From the NCBI RefSeq assembly GCF_002734285.1, contig NZ_NSEA01000019.1, positions 1 to 64,000 of the forward strand: DNA of 64,000 bases, given 5' to 3'. The DNA comes from Fredinandcohnia onubensis. GTDB taxonomy: Bacteria; Bacillota; Bacilli; Bacillales; Bacillaceae_L. Under the pieces are notes generated by a model that did not search any database, had not been told where the DNA came from, and saw only the letters and a program-made list of their open reading frames with translations. Positions 17,425-27,379 of this stretch are shown here, piece after piece (position 1 is the stretch's first letter; every line of letters begins with the position of its first letter). A program made the translations under genes and the position numbers.

Positions 17425-18552
17425 ATGAAGAAATTAAAAGTCATGACAGTCGTGGGAACGAGACCAGAGATTATTAGATTGTCGTCTGTTATTAATAGAT
17501 TAGAAGAATCAAATGCGATTGAACATACGCTTGTTCATACTGGACAAAATTATGATTATGAATTAAACGAAGTATTCTTTAAGGATTTTAATCTAAAAAA
17601 GCCAGACTATTTTCTTAATGCAGCTACTGGGACAGCAGTTGAAACGATTGGAAATATACTAGTTAAAATAGATCCTATTATGGAAGAAGTAAAACCGGAT
17701 GCACTTTTGGTACTTGGAGATACCAATAGCTGTTTATGTGCTATTGCAGCAAAAAGACGTCATATTCCTATATTCCACATGGAAGCAGGAAATAGATGTT
17801 TTGACCAAAGAGTACCAGAAGAAACCAATAGAAAAATCGTAGATCATACAGCAGATATTAATTTAACCTATAGCGATATTGCAAGGGAATATCTACTAAG
17901 AGAAGGTTTTCCTTCCGATAGAATAATAAAAACAGGTAGCCCTATGTTTGAAGTTCTAAATTCTAGAAAAGACGACATAGAGAATTCCGATGTATTAGGA
18001 AGATTGGATTTAAAAGAAGGAAACTATTTTGTAGTATCAGCACATAGAGAAGAGAATATCAATTCAGAAACCAACTTCCTGGATTTGGTTGATAGTTTAA
18101 ACGCGATTGCAGAAAAATACAATATGCCTGTGGTTGTGAGTACACATCCTAGAACTAAAAAAATGATTGAGGCTAAGGGTGTAGAGTTTAATCCTTTAGT
18201 GAAAACTATGAAGCCTTTAGGGTTTAATGATTATGTGAAACTTCAAATTAAGTCGAAAGCAGTTCTTAGTGATAGTGGAACAATTAGTGAGGAATCTTCA
18301 ATTCTTGGATTTAGGGCACTTAATATCAGACAAGCTCATGAAAGACCGGAAGCTATGGAAGAAGCAGCAGTTATGATGGTTGGACTTGGAAAGGAAAGAA
18401 TTTTACAAGGACTAGAAATCATAGAAACTCAAGAAAAAGGTACATTAAGACTAGTTGAGGATTATAGTATGCCTAATGTATCAGATAAGGTAGTTAGAAT
18501 TATTTTGTCATATACAGATTATGTAAACCGAATCGTATGGGGAAAACAATAA
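17425..18552 (+). CDS. capG: UDP-N-acetyl-hexosamine 2-epimerase (CapG/FnlC)
   Basis: A 375-residue member of the UDP-GlcNAc 2-epimerase family: VVGTRPEIIRLSSVI, VHTGQNYDYELNEVFF, LGDTNSCLCAI, FHMEAGNRCFDQRVPEE, SAHREENIN and LSDSGTISEESS. After capE and capF it almost certainly completes UDP-L-FucNAc rather than making UDP-ManNAc. Ribosome site GGAGG overlaps the capF end. Confidence 0.93.
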   Translation: MKKLKVMTVVGTRPEIIRLSSVINRLEESNAIEHTLVHTGQNYDYELNEVFFKDFNLKKPDYFLNAATGTAVETIGNILVKIDPIMEEVKPDALLVLGDTNSCLCAIAAKRRHIPIFHMEAGNRCFDQRVPEETNRKIVDHTADINLTYSDIAREYLLREGFPSDRIIKTGSPMFEVLNSRKDDIENSDVLGRLDLKEGNYFVVSAHREENINSETNFLDLVDSLNAIAEKYNMPVVVSTHPRTKKMIEAKGVEFNPLVKTMKPLGFNDYVKLQIKSKAVLSDSGTISEESSILGFRALNIRQAHERPEAMEEAAVMMVGLGKERILQGLEIIETQEKGTLRLVEDYSMPNVSDKVVRIILSYTDYVNRIVWGKQ

Positions 18553-18565
18553 CGAGGTATAAACG

Positions 18566-19171
18566 ATGAGAATATCCTATTTAATTTCAAAGTTGATAAG
18601 TAAACTACAGATACCTGCCATAAAAAATTCAAAAATCAATGAAAGTGCTAGAGTTGCTCCAGGAACACATCTTGTTAATGTCACAATTGGAAGATACTCT
18701 TACATTGGTAGGAATACGGCAATCAATAATACTGATATCGGTCAATTCTGTTCAATAGCAGGGGATTGCAAGATAGGTGGATCTAGTCACCCCTTAGATT
18801 GGGTATCCACCTCACCAGTATTTCACGAAGGAAGAAATATTATGGGAAAAAACTTCTCCAACCATCCATATAAAACTACTATAAAAACAACAATAGGGAA
18901 TGATGTCTGGATAGGCAGTAATTGCTTAATTAAGAGTGGTGTGAAAATAATGGATGGGGCGGTTGTTGGAATGGGTTCAGTTGTGACTAAAGATATTGGA
19001 CCTTATGAAATCTGGGCCGGGAATCCCGCTAAATTAATTAGAAAAAGGTTCAATGAAGTTACTGCCACTAAACTACTTGAAACAGAGTGGTGGGATTTGG
19101 ATGAAGAGGCACTGTATAATGCCTCGAAATCATTTAATGAAATCAATAAATTCATAAATGAAACAAGGTAA
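18566..19171 (+). CDS. Hexapeptide-repeat O-acetyltransferase (CatB/LbH type)
   Basis: A 201-residue left-handed beta-helix acetyltransferase. Hexapeptide repeats run from about residue 25 to 160, with IGNDVWIGSNCLIKSGVKI and the closing WAGNPAKLIRKRF of xenobiotic/sugar acetyltransferases; the His of GGSSHPLDW is the probable catalytic base. Likely acetylates a sugar of the repeat unit using acetyl-CoA. It overlaps no upstream gene but nearly touches the next glycosyltransferase. Confidence 0.88.
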   Translation: MRISYLISKLISKLQIPAIKNSKINESARVAPGTHLVNVTIGRYSYIGRNTAINNTDIGQFCSIAGDCKIGGSSHPLDWVSTSPVFHEGRNIMGKNFSNHPYKTTIKTTIGNDVWIGSNCLIKSGVKIMDGAVVGMGSVVTKDIGPYEIWAGNPAKLIRKRFNEVTATKLLETEWWDLDEEALYNASKSFNEINKFINETR

Positions 19172-19184
19172 GGGGACTAATAAA

Positions 19185-20339
19185 TTGAAAATACTTCATT
19201 TATGCTTAGCTAGCTTTTATGTAGATAATTATTCTTATCAAGAAAATATGTTACCAAAGTACCATAAACTGTTAGGGTTGGAAGTTGAAATAATTGCATC
19301 CCTTGTGTCATTTGACGAAAATGGAAAGAGTTGTTTATTAGAAAACAGTAGTCAGTATGTAAATGAACATGGTATACCTGTTACAAGGTTAGAATATAAG
19401 AAATCTTTAGAAAGCAGAAGACTTCGACGATACGTGGGGACATTTGAAGCAATTTCGTCTGCTAAGCCTGATATTATCTTTATTCACGGATGCCAGTTCC
19501 TTGATATATTGCAAGTAGTGAAATATGTAAAGAAAAATCCTAACGTTTTAATTTATGTAGATAATCATGCTGATTTTTCTAATAGTGCGACAAATTGGCT
19601 TTCTAAAAATATACTTCACAAAATTATATGGAAGAAATGCGCAAAATTAATTGAGCCATTTACTGAAAAATTTTACGGGGTATTACCCGCAAGAGTTGAT
19701 TTTCTAAAGAATGTTTATTCATTGCCAAAGGAAAAAGTGGAGTTACTAGTTATGGGAGCAGATAATGAAAAAATTGAAGAAGCTAAAAATCCATCTATTA
19801 AATCCAAAATTAGAAATCAGTATAACATACTACCAACAGATTTTTTAATAATTACAGGCGGGAAAATAGATAAGGCAAAAAAACAGACTATACTCTTAAT
19901 GCAAGCTATAAAAAAGATAGATAACCCAAATGTGAAATTAATTGTATTTGGCTCTATAATAGAAGAATTAAAAGAAGAAGTATTTAATCTTATTGATGGT
20001 GAAAAAATCCAATACATTGGTTGGTTAAAAGGAGAAGATAGTTATAAGTATTTCGCCTCAGCTGATCTAGCAGTATTTCCAGGAAGACATTCTGTGTATT
20101 GGGAACAGGTGGTTGGCTTAGGTATACCGGCAATATTCAAAAAATGGGATGGAACATCTCATGTCGATATAGGAGGCAATTGTTCTTTTCTTTTTAACGA
20201 CTCCGTGGAAGAAATAAAGAAAAATATTGACCTTTTATTAAACGATAAAGATAAATATCTAGATATGAAATCTATAGCTGAGAAAAAGGGTATGCAAGAA
20301 TTTTCGTATTTAGATATTGCCAAAAGGTCTATTAATTAA
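19185..20339 (+). CDS. Glycosyltransferase (GT-B, family 4-like)
   Basis: About 384 residues from the TTG at 19185, chosen because AAGGGGAC precedes it; an ATG at 19158 inside the previous gene lacks a ribosome site. Donor-binding half: LIITGGKIDKAKKQTILL, VFGSI, IQYIGWLKGEDSYKYFASADLAVFPGRHSVYWEQ with the E residue of GT4 enzymes replaced in an atypical context, GLGIPAIFKKW. Acceptor and donor unknown; probably one linkage of the repeat unit. Confidence 0.8.
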   Translation: MKILHLCLASFYVDNYSYQENMLPKYHKLLGLEVEIIASLVSFDENGKSCLLENSSQYVNEHGIPVTRLEYKKSLESRRLRRYVGTFEAISSAKPDIIFIHGCQFLDILQVVKYVKKNPNVLIYVDNHADFSNSATNWLSKNILHKIIWKKCAKLIEPFTEKFYGVLPARVDFLKNVYSLPKEKVELLVMGADNEKIEEAKNPSIKSKIRNQYNILPTDFLIITGGKIDKAKKQTILLMQAIKKIDNPNVKLIVFGSIIEELKEEVFNLIDGEKIQYIGWLKGEDSYKYFASADLAVFPGRHSVYWEQVVGLGIPAIFKKWDGTSHVDIGGNCSFLFNDSVEEIKKNIDLLLNDKDKYLDMKSIAEKKGMQEFSYLDIAKRSIN

Positions 20340-20432
20340 AATATAATATAAATAATCAAACTTAAGTTGGTAGATTGCACCCATAAATAAAGAGATAACC
20401 ATTAGAAAAATAATTTGTAGTGGGTGGATATT

Positions 20433-21674
20433 TTGAAAAGTTTAATTTCGTTAATTGTAATCTTTAGTTCATATATATTTTTTACAGTTTCAACATTAGT
20501 TGGATATGAATATGTTGGAGCAGAATCGAGTTCAAGTTACATTATATATAGCATGACAATATTTATTTTGGGAATTCTTTTATTTTTATATGACTCATTA
20601 AGGAAAAAACATAGATATAAAAAAAATGAACTTTTAGTGTTAACAATTCCTTTTTTAATGGCTTCGAGTTATTTATTATCAGTTTTAACTGATAGTATTA
20701 TTTGGTCAGGAACAACTCGTTTTCTCTATTTCATATTGTGGGGTGTACCATCAATTTTAATGGGTATATATTTATCCAGAAATAACCGAATTGATCAGAT
20801 TGGAAAGTATATTGAAATTATAATGTTGATTTTTAGTATTTCAATAACTGTATCTACAATAGATAGCCTTATTTACGGAGGAAGGTTTAGTATTGCTGGA
20901 GGGACATATCAGGCAGGAGGGTATATTTCAGCATTTGCCTTTGGTTTAAATCTGTATTACTTACTCTATGGAAATAATCATAAAAGGTTCAAATTTACTA
21001 CTAATAAATATTACTTTATATTATGTTTAGTGATACTTCCTGTGCAAATAATTGGGGTTTTCACATCAGGAGCGAGAGGAGCAATGGTATTAGTAATTGC
21101 GTATCTCTTAATTATTACCAGTAGTACCGTGAAAACCATGAAACTATCTCAACTAATTAAATATGTAGTGTTACTTATAGGAACAGCAATCGTAGCATTC
21201 ATATCACTGCCAAATCTACTAGAAATTCCCACTTTTAATAGTTCCTTTAATAGAGTTTTTTCTTATATTTCTACTGATGGAATAGATTGGTCTGGAACGT
21301 CAAATAGAGATATCGTATATTCGAAGGCACTTGATCTAGTTTTCGAGTCTCCATTATTAGGATATGGTATTTTTGGGATGTGGAAAGCCTTTGAAGCATA
21401 TCCTCATAATATTTTTCTTGAGGTTTTAATGCAAGGTGGTATAGTGTATTTTTCTATTTTTATTTTTATAATTACTCTGGCATTAAAGAAATTGTTTTAT
21501 ATTATTAAAATAAATCCTAAATGCAGGATTATATTTATTTTATCTATTTATCCAATAATAATGTTATTGTTTAGCGGCACCTATATTAATAATTCTTTAT
21601 TTTGGTTCTCCTTATCTTTTATATTTAGTTATAATCCCCCGATTTCTAACAAAAGGAAGTTAAATATTAAGTAA
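20433..21674 (+). CDS. Wzy-type polysaccharide polymerase / O-antigen ligase family membrane protein
   Basis: A 413-residue polytopic membrane protein with about ten hydrophobic helices and a large outside loop (about residues 255-320) containing RVFSYISTDG, GTSNRDI and LGYGIFGMWKAFEAYPHNIFLEVLMQGG, which matches the Wzy_C/O-antigen ligase pattern GxGxG...H(N). It should polymerise lipid-linked repeat units on the outer face. TTG start chosen behind GGGTGG; a GTG three codons upstream is possible. Very AT-rich, as Wzy genes usually are. Confidence 0.85.
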   Translation: MKSLISLIVIFSSYIFFTVSTLVGYEYVGAESSSSYIIYSMTIFILGILLFLYDSLRKKHRYKKNELLVLTIPFLMASSYLLSVLTDSIIWSGTTRFLYFILWGVPSILMGIYLSRNNRIDQIGKYIEIIMLIFSISITVSTIDSLIYGGRFSIAGGTYQAGGYISAFAFGLNLYYLLYGNNHKRFKFTTNKYYFILCLVILPVQIIGVFTSGARGAMVLVIAYLLIITSSTVKTMKLSQLIKYVVLLIGTAIVAFISLPNLLEIPTFNSSFNRVFSYISTDGIDWSGTSNRDIVYSKALDLVFESPLLGYGIFGMWKAFEAYPHNIFLEVLMQGGIVYFSIFIFIITLALKKLFYIIKINPKCRIIFILSIYPIIMLLFSGTYINNSLFWFSLSFIFSYNPPISNKRKLNIK

Positions 21675-21752
21675 CCCGGGAATTACTATATGCTAATAAA
21701 TTACAATATAGTACAAAAGTTTAGTAAAAGGACAGTAGAAAGTGTGAGTAAA

Positions 21753-23006
21753 ATGAAAAAAATATTAATTTTAACAAGTTTATACCTACCAAATCCTTCT
21801 GCTAATGGTATAAATACGAACTATATTGTTAATGAACTCAAAAAAAGAGGGCATGAAGTTCACTGTGTTAGTATAAAAAGAGAAAATGAGAGTTCTTTCG
21901 AAGTAATAGATGGTACACACATATATCGGATAAGTCCTTCATTCTATAGTCGCATAATGTCTAAAGAAAAAGACTTAAAGGAGAACTTTTTGCGTAATCT
22001 ATTTTTTAAAGCTTGTCGAATATTGAGAGCATTAAAGTTAGGTTTGCTATTATACAGATTTCCAGATAATGATATCTTACAAAATAAGAAAACATATAAT
22101 TTATTAAAATCCTTACATGAAAAAGAACAATATGATTGTGTAATAGGGGTTTTTAAACCATTTACAAATATAGCAGCTTTAAGGAAATTTAAAAAATATA
22201 ATAATAATGTAGTCTGTGGTGCATATTATCTAGATTTAATTAATAGTGCTAAACGTCCGTTTTTAATGCCTAAGTGGTTATATAAACAACTATGTTACAA
22301 AGGTGATATCAATACATTTAAGGAATTGGATTATATACTTTTAGCAAAGGGAGGAAAATCAATATATGATGGTATGGAATATGACTCTATAAGGGAAAAA
22401 ATAGATTACATTGATTTTCCAACCTTCCATGAGTTATCTTCATTTAGCACCAAAAATGAAAATAAACAATCTACTGTATTAACATATGCCGGTACACTTG
22501 ATAGTGATTATAGAAATCCAGAATATTTATTGGCGTGTTTAAAGTCAATAGATCAAAATATAATATTAAATATTTATGGCAAAGGGAATTGCGATGATAT
22601 TTTAAGCAAATATAATGATGGAGAATCCTTAAAGATTATTAATCATGGAATGGTTTCTCAGGAAGTCGTGAGAAATTCTATGCTACAAACTGATTTTTTA
22701 GTAAACATTTCAAACAAAATCCAGAATGCTGTTCCAAGTAAAATATTTGAAATGTTTGGTACGGGAAAACCGATTATTAACTTAACTTTTAGTAAAACCG
22801 ACATTTCAAGAGAATATTTCAATAAGTATCCTTCTGTTTTAAATGTTGAGACATGGAAAAATATCGATTCACAACTCCTAGACTTACAAGAGTTTCTTAT
22901 TAGAGAAAAGGGGAAAAAATACAATACATTGGATATAAAAAGAAACTTTATTGAAAACACTCCAGAATTTACGGTTGATATTATCGAAAGAAGAATTAAT
23001 AACTGA
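21753..23006 (+). CDS. Glycosyltransferase (GT4-like)
   Basis: A 417-residue GT-B protein. The N-terminus MKKILILTSLYLPNPSANGINTNYIV...LKKRGHEVHCVS is typical of GT4 enzymes; the C-terminal half has LTYAGTLDSDYRNPEYLLA, NIYGKGNCDDI and VPSKIFEMFGTGKPIINL (the E(x7)E-like donor site region). The start is placed at 21753; 21 upstream in-frame codons exist but the protein fits the family best from here. Specificity unknown. Confidence 0.82.
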   Translation: MKKILILTSLYLPNPSANGINTNYIVNELKKRGHEVHCVSIKRENESSFEVIDGTHIYRISPSFYSRIMSKEKDLKENFLRNLFFKACRILRALKLGLLLYRFPDNDILQNKKTYNLLKSLHEKEQYDCVIGVFKPFTNIAALRKFKKYNNNVVCGAYYLDLINSAKRPFLMPKWLYKQLCYKGDINTFKELDYILLAKGGKSIYDGMEYDSIREKIDYIDFPTFHELSSFSTKNENKQSTVLTYAGTLDSDYRNPEYLLACLKSIDQNIILNIYGKGNCDDILSKYNDGESLKIINHGMVSQEVVRNSMLQTDFLVNISNKIQNAVPSKIFEMFGTGKPIINLTFSKTDISREYFNKYPSVLNVETWKNIDSQLLDLQEFLIREKGKKYNTLDIKRNFIENTPEFTVDIIERRINN

Positions 23007-23063
23007 AATTAGTTTTAATAAGTAATCCCAACAAATTTGCCTTAATAGTTAGAAGGAACTAAA

Positions 23064-24494
23064 ATGAGAAGGATAATTAACAATTATATATATAGTTTGA
23101 TTTATCAAGTAACTACTTTAGTCTTACCATTTTTGTTAATCCCCTATGTCTTAAGAAGACTTGGGCCAGAAAATTTAGGTATCGAATCGTATACATTATC
23201 TGTAGTTTCAATATTTATTATATTTGGTAACTTTGGAGTGAAAAACTATGCTACTCGCCAAATAGCTCGGATTAGAGATAATCAAACGAAATTACAAGAA
23301 GAAACCTATCATATTTTTATAATAAGGACATTCTTTACAATCGTAACTTCAATAGTGTTCTTGATTTTTATTTATGAAACAGATTATTATTATCTATTCC
23401 TTATACAAATTATTTATCTTTTTTCAGCTACATTTTTTGATGTTACGTGGTATTATGCAGGAAACGAAAAGTTTAAGGAAATAATGGTTAGAAACATAGT
23501 GTCTAAGTTATTGGGAGCTATTTTAATTTTTTTATTGGTAAATGACAGTGGAGATTTATGGATTTATCTCCTTGTTAATGGATTAGTGAATTTAGTTCCC
23601 AATTTATATCTGACTATAAAAATGATACGTGAATTAGAAGTTCCATTATTTAAAAAGTTGAACAAACAATTATTAGGTATTCAGGTTAAGGGGATGTTTC
23701 CCTTCTTTTTTATGGGGTTTGTTATCCAGCTCTATATGAATGTGGATAAAATTATTTTAGAAATGGAAGACTTTACTGTAGAATTAGGTATCTATAGTCA
23801 AATGTTAAAGTCAGTAATGTCATTGGTAGCACCAATAACAGCTTTAGGGACTATTCTATATCCTTATATTTCTAATATTTCCGCAAAAAATGAGAAAGAG
23901 GGAGTTTTTAAAACTTTATCTATAAGTATAAACTTTATTAGCATCTTATGCTTTGGTATGTTTTTTGGATTACAAGCTATATCAACAGAGTTTGTTGTTT
24001 TATTCTTCGGGGATAATTACCTTATCTATGAAAGCTTATTTAGAATTACAGCTATATTAATTTTGACTACAGGAATTTATAATGTTTTTATCCAGCAAAT
24101 AATATTACCTAATAAACTTGAAAAATATTATACTTTTTCTATAATTATTGCAACAGTTGTAAAAATATTATTACTTATTTTCACTATAGATAGCTTTGGA
24201 ATATATTCAGCTATTATATCGTATCTAATAGGGGAAATTATTATTCTTGTTATTTGCTTTTTTAGAGTGAATAAAATTATTAAAATAAGTAGCTTATATA
24301 AAGGAACAAATATTTTCAAGATTTTATGTGCAAGTATACTAATGTTTGGACTTGTTTATTTACTAGATTTTAACCTAGTAGGGGATGTTTTGACAGGTAT
24401 GTTTTCTTATTTTGCATTTTTGATTATCTTTAGGGAAACGTCTATAACAGAGTTTTTAAATATTGTTATCAAAAAAATAATGAATTCTCGATAA
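23064..24494 (+). CDS. Wzx-type flippase (polysaccharide transporter)
   Basis: A 476-residue PST/MVF-superfamily protein with 12-14 membrane helices. The N-terminus YQVTTLVLPFLLIPYVLRRLGPENLG is a hallmark of Wzx proteins. It flips lipid-linked repeat units across the membrane for Wzy. A 57-base gap separates it from the upstream glycosyltransferase. Confidence 0.93.
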   Translation: MRRIINNYIYSLIYQVTTLVLPFLLIPYVLRRLGPENLGIESYTLSVVSIFIIFGNFGVKNYATRQIARIRDNQTKLQEETYHIFIIRTFFTIVTSIVFLIFIYETDYYYLFLIQIIYLFSATFFDVTWYYAGNEKFKEIMVRNIVSKLLGAILIFLLVNDSGDLWIYLLVNGLVNLVPNLYLTIKMIRELEVPLFKKLNKQLLGIQVKGMFPFFFMGFVIQLYMNVDKIILEMEDFTVELGIYSQMLKSVMSLVAPITALGTILYPYISNISAKNEKEGVFKTLSISINFISILCFGMFFGLQAISTEFVVLFFGDNYLIYESLFRITAILILTTGIYNVFIQQIILPNKLEKYYTFSIIIATVVKILLLIFTIDSFGIYSAIISYLIGEIIILVICFFRVNKIIKISSLYKGTNIFKILCASILMFGLVYLLDFNLVGDVLTGMFSYFAFLIIFRETSITEFLNIVIKKIMNSR

Positions 24495-24587
24495 TTAAGT
24501 CGGGGAGTAGTAATTTTTAGAGTTATTTCACGAAGTTGCTAGTGCGGTAAATATGTTATTTGCATGTAGGGAGAGTGTATTAATAAA

Positions 24588-25754
24588 ATGAAAGTCACAA
24601 TCGCTGGAACGGGTTATGTAGGCTTATCAAATGCTATATTACTGGCGCAACATAACGAAGTTATAGCAATTGATATTATTCAAGAAAAAGTAGATATGAT
24701 AAATAATAGAAGATCTCCGATTTTTGATAATGAAATTGAGGAATATTTAGCAACTAAAGAATTAAAATTAATTGCTACAACGGACAATTACAAAGCGTAT
24801 AAAGATGCTGAGTATGTTATCATTTCAACACCAACAAATTATGATCCTGAGAAAAACTATTTTAATACCAGAACCGTGGAAGCGGTTATCGCTAATGTAC
24901 TATCTATCAATCCAGATGCGGTGATGGTAATCAAGTCAACAGTCCCGGTAGGTTATACAGAGAAAATAAAAGAGAAGTTTGAAACCGATAATATCATTTT
25001 CTCACCTGAATTCTTACGTGAAGGAAAGGCTTTGTACGATAACTTATACCCTTCACGTATAATCGTTGGTGAACAATCTGATAGAGCACAGACTTTTGCT
25101 GATTTGTTAGTTCAAGGAGCGATTAAGGAAGATATTTCTGTATTATTTACCAATTCAACAGAAGCAGAAGCTATTAAACTATTTGCCAACACATACCTTG
25201 CGATGAGAGTCGCATTTTTTAATGAGCTCGATTCTTATGCAGAGGTAAGAGGATTAGACAGTAAGCAAATTATTGATGGTGTAGGTCTAGATCCGCGAAT
25301 TGGTAATCACTATAATAATCCTTCCTTTGGCTATGGTGGATACTGTCTGCCTAAAGATACAAAACAGCTATTAGCTAATTATGAAGATGTTCCAAATAAT
25401 ATAATGACAGCTATCGTAGATGCAAACAGAACAAGAAAAGATCATGTTGCCGAAATGATTATTAAGAAGAATCCTAAGATTGTTGGAATCTATAGGCTTA
25501 CTATGAAAATGGACTCTGATAACTTTAGACAATCAGCTATTCAAGGTGTTATGAAGCGTATTAAAGCTAAGGGTATTGAAGTTGTTGTGTATGAACCAGC
25601 ACTTCATGAGGAGACATTCTTTAATTCAAGAGTAATTAATGATTTTGAAGAATTCAAGATGGTATCAGATGTAATCGTTGCTAATCGATTATCTGATGAT
25701 TTGCGTGATGTAGAGGACAAGGTATATACAAGAGATTTGTTTAGTAGAGATTAA
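24588..25754 (+). CDS. UDP-glucose 6-dehydrogenase family (UDP-sugar to uronic acid)
   Basis: A 388-residue nucleotide-sugar dehydrogenase of the short Ugd/HasB type. Rossmann motif [15 protein letters not shown] at the start, [32 protein letters not shown], and the catalytic Cys in [13 protein letters not shown] (about residue 255). It oxidises UDP-glucose (made by GtaB) or a related UDP-sugar to the uronate. BY-kinases often phosphorylate this enzyme class, which links it to ywqC-D-E. Last gene of the locus, followed by a terminator. Confidence 0.92.
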   Translation: MKVTIAGTGYVGLSNAILLAQHNEVIAIDIIQEKVDMINNRRSPIFDNEIEEYLATKELKLIATTDNYKAYKDAEYVIISTPTNYDPEKNYFNTRTVEAVIANVLSINPDAVMVIKSTVPVGYTEKIKEKFETDNIIFSPEFLREGKALYDNLYPSRIIVGEQSDRAQTFADLLVQGAIKEDISVLFTNSTEAEAIKLFANTYLAMRVAFFNELDSYAEVRGLDSKQIIDGVGLDPRIGNHYNNPSFGYGGYCLPKDTKQLLANYEDVPNNIMTAIVDANRTRKDHVAEMIIKKNPKIVGIYRLTMKMDSDNFRQSAIQGVMKRIKAKGIEVVVYEPALHEETFFNSRVINDFEEFKMVSDVIVANRLSDDLRDVEDKVYTRDLFSRD

Positions 25755-25763
25755 TTACAATTA

Positions 25764-25798
25764 CCCGCTGAGCCAAAAGTGGCTCGGCGGGCTTATTT
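25764..25798 (+). terminator. Terminator closing the polysaccharide locus
   Basis: CCCGCTGAGCC-aaaagt-GGCTCGGCGGG, then CTTATTTGT. An 11-base-pair GC-rich stem ten bases after the stop. Confidence 0.92.
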
Positions 25799-25862
25799 GT
25801 CGTACTTTTTATCTTTTCCACCACAAAGAGGATCATGCACATCATAACATAACCCTCAATAT

Positions 25863-26579
25863 TCAATCCTTCCTATATTTGCACAGCATTTCTTCTTTTA
25901 ATATTTTTCCCCACTCAAGATCAATAAGCATTACATATAAATTAGCTCGAAGAGATAATGGTAGTCTCCTCGTGATATAATTAAAATCCTTTTCATCATT
26001 AACAACTATAGTAAATTTATCAGTTTCAAGTAATTCAAATGTAGCAATCCGTCCATAAAGATGAAAGGGGTGGAATGAAGGGTGGTTCCGGCCAGGAATA
26101 CTTGGTCTAAAATCTAAATACCATCTTTTATATTCATTGTGCTCTATGTTAAGTACCATATCAGGGAATCTAAATCTTTCCTCAGTCTTTTCTACACTCC
26201 ATTTAAATGGCCTCTCAAATAAATCAGCCAATATAACCTGTAGGAATTTTCTCTCTAACTCTTCCATTTGCTCTCTAAAGTTCATCGGAGAGTATTTCTC
26301 TACTCCGCCATTTCTATTTTCATCCGATTCATCTTTTCTAGCTAAATGCCCAGCAGCAACCATCAAATCTTGATAAGACACTTCATTATGTGCTTTTGCA
26401 GCAAATTTTGATATCGTTTCCGGAGTAGGAGGTGAAGCAATCATTTGTCTAAGAAACCTGGAGATGTGAGCAGCACTTACACCTGTCTCATTAGCGAAAT
26501 TATTTATGGATCTATCACCTTTCGCCCGGTCAAGTAGCACGGCAAACTCCTCTTTATTGAATTGTTCCTCATTATTCAT
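25863..26579 (-). CDS. XRE-type regulator with a C-terminal domain of unknown function
   Basis: About 238 residues. The N-terminal 75 residues form a Cro/CI helix-turn-helix (DRSINNFANETGVSAAHISRFLRQ). The C-terminal half, from about residue 100, includes RFRFPDMVLNIEHNEYKRWYLDFR and a beta-rich region; it is not an S24 peptidase. I chose ATG 26579 because GAGGTGG precedes it. Its own promoter is excellent (TTGACT, 17 bases, TATAAT) and overlaps an operator-like motif repeated before the next gene, so autoregulation is likely. Confidence 0.75.
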   Translation of the reverse strand: MNNEEQFNKEEFAVLLDRAKGDRSINNFANETGVSAAHISRFLRQMIASPPTPETISKFAAKAHNEVSYQDLMVAAGHLARKDESDENRNGGVEKYSPMNFREQMEELERKFLQVILADLFERPFKWSVEKTEERFRFPDMVLNIEHNEYKRWYLDFRPSIPGRNHPSFHPFHLYGRIATFELLETDKFTIVVNDEKDFNYITRRLPLSLRANLYVMLIDLEWGKILKEEMLCKYRKD

Positions 26580-26610
26580 TATATTCCACCTCATCCTATC
26601 TTATATTCTT

Positions 26611-26639
26611 ATTATATTTCAAGTGTTGATTGTAGTCAA
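26611..26639 (-). promoter_or_regulatory. Promoter of the XRE regulator gene with overlapping operator
   Basis: On the minus strand TTGACT (26634-26639), a 17-base spacer, then TATAAT (26611-26616). The -35 region lies in the inverted repeat GTTGACTACAATCAAC (26625-26640), matching the motif at 26774. Confidence 0.8.
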
Positions 26640-26773
26640 CGATAAATAAAAATCAAGTTAATATATTTGTTGTGTTAATTATACTACCGTGCTATAATAA
26701 TTTCAAAATTAGTTGTTGGGAAAATCATTTGGTGCATTGTTTATTTTGCTCACATATTTTTTTACTACATCTA

Positions 26774-26787
26774 TTGACTACAAACAA
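26774..26787 (+). promoter_or_regulatory. Second operator-like site, upstream of the small zinc-ribbon gene
   Basis: TTGACTACAAACAA matches TTGACTACAATCAA in the XRE promoter at 13 of 14 positions and is in the right place to control the plus-strand gene at 26857. No clear -10 was found downstream. Confidence 0.5.
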
Positions 26788-26856
26788 TACATAAAATGAA
26801 GTTTTAACAATACTAAATTTAATTCATTACATGATGTTTAAAAGGGGATGGAATCA

Positions 26857-27009
26857 ATGGCCAAAGTAGTAAAATGTCCAGTGTGCACAAAAAGATTAAT
26901 GGACATGCTTTCAGCAAAGGAAGCTGAAGTGCAAATAAAATGTCCAAGGTGCAAAAAGGTGATAAATGTATCATTTTTAAATAATCAGGCTCATGGGGAA
27001 GCAGTGTAA
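26857..27009 (+). CDS. Small Com-like zinc ribbon
   Basis: A 50-residue protein with two CxxC knuckles, VKCPVCTKRL and IKCPRCKKV, like the phage Mu Com translational activator and other small single-ribbon proteins. Start chosen at 26857 because AAAGGGG lies at the right distance; an ATG nine bases upstream is in frame. It is divergent from the XRE gene and shares its operator-like motif. Function unknown. Confidence 0.7.
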   Translation: MAKVVKCPVCTKRLMDMLSAKEAEVQIKCPRCKKVINVSFLNNQAHGEAV

Positions 27010-27151
27010 TCATCTAATCAATATCTACAAATTTGTTACTATTTGACAGATGTTTATTATTCTTACTGTACAGAACGTATGTTCCTGTGTAAAATATAAT
27101 TAAGGAATACTTTTCATTTAAATAGCTTCAGCATAGTTGGGAGGAAAACAA

Positions 27152-27379
27152 ATGATTAGAGAAGCTAACATTACGCGAGTAAAATGTCCTGCCTGTGGTT
27201 ACAGGTTGTTTGATAAGGGGGATCAAGCATGTGGTCCCGTGCAAACGAAGTGTGGAAGATGTAAGCAGGTTTGGGAAGTTGAACTTGCGACAGATAAATT
27301 CAAACAGGTAAGCGGAAAACCTAAAGCGAGACGGAATGCGGGGCCTGACCCCCGGTTAGATAAAATTTTACAGTACTAA
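27152..27379 (+). CDS. Second small Com-like zinc ribbon with a repeat-derived tail
   Basis: A 75-residue protein: VKCPACGYRLFD and TKCGRCKQVWEVE form a zinc ribbon. Ribosome site GGGAGG, ATG at 27152. From about residue 62 the coding sequence runs into an R2 repeat (27339-27385), which supplies the last dozen residues (GPDPRLDKILQY) and the stop. The natural C-terminus has therefore probably been replaced. Paralogous in design to the 50-residue gene 140 bases upstream. Confidence 0.7.
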   Translation: MIREANITRVKCPACGYRLFDKGDQACGPVQTKCGRCKQVWEVELATDKFKQVSGKPKARRNAGPDPRLDKILQY

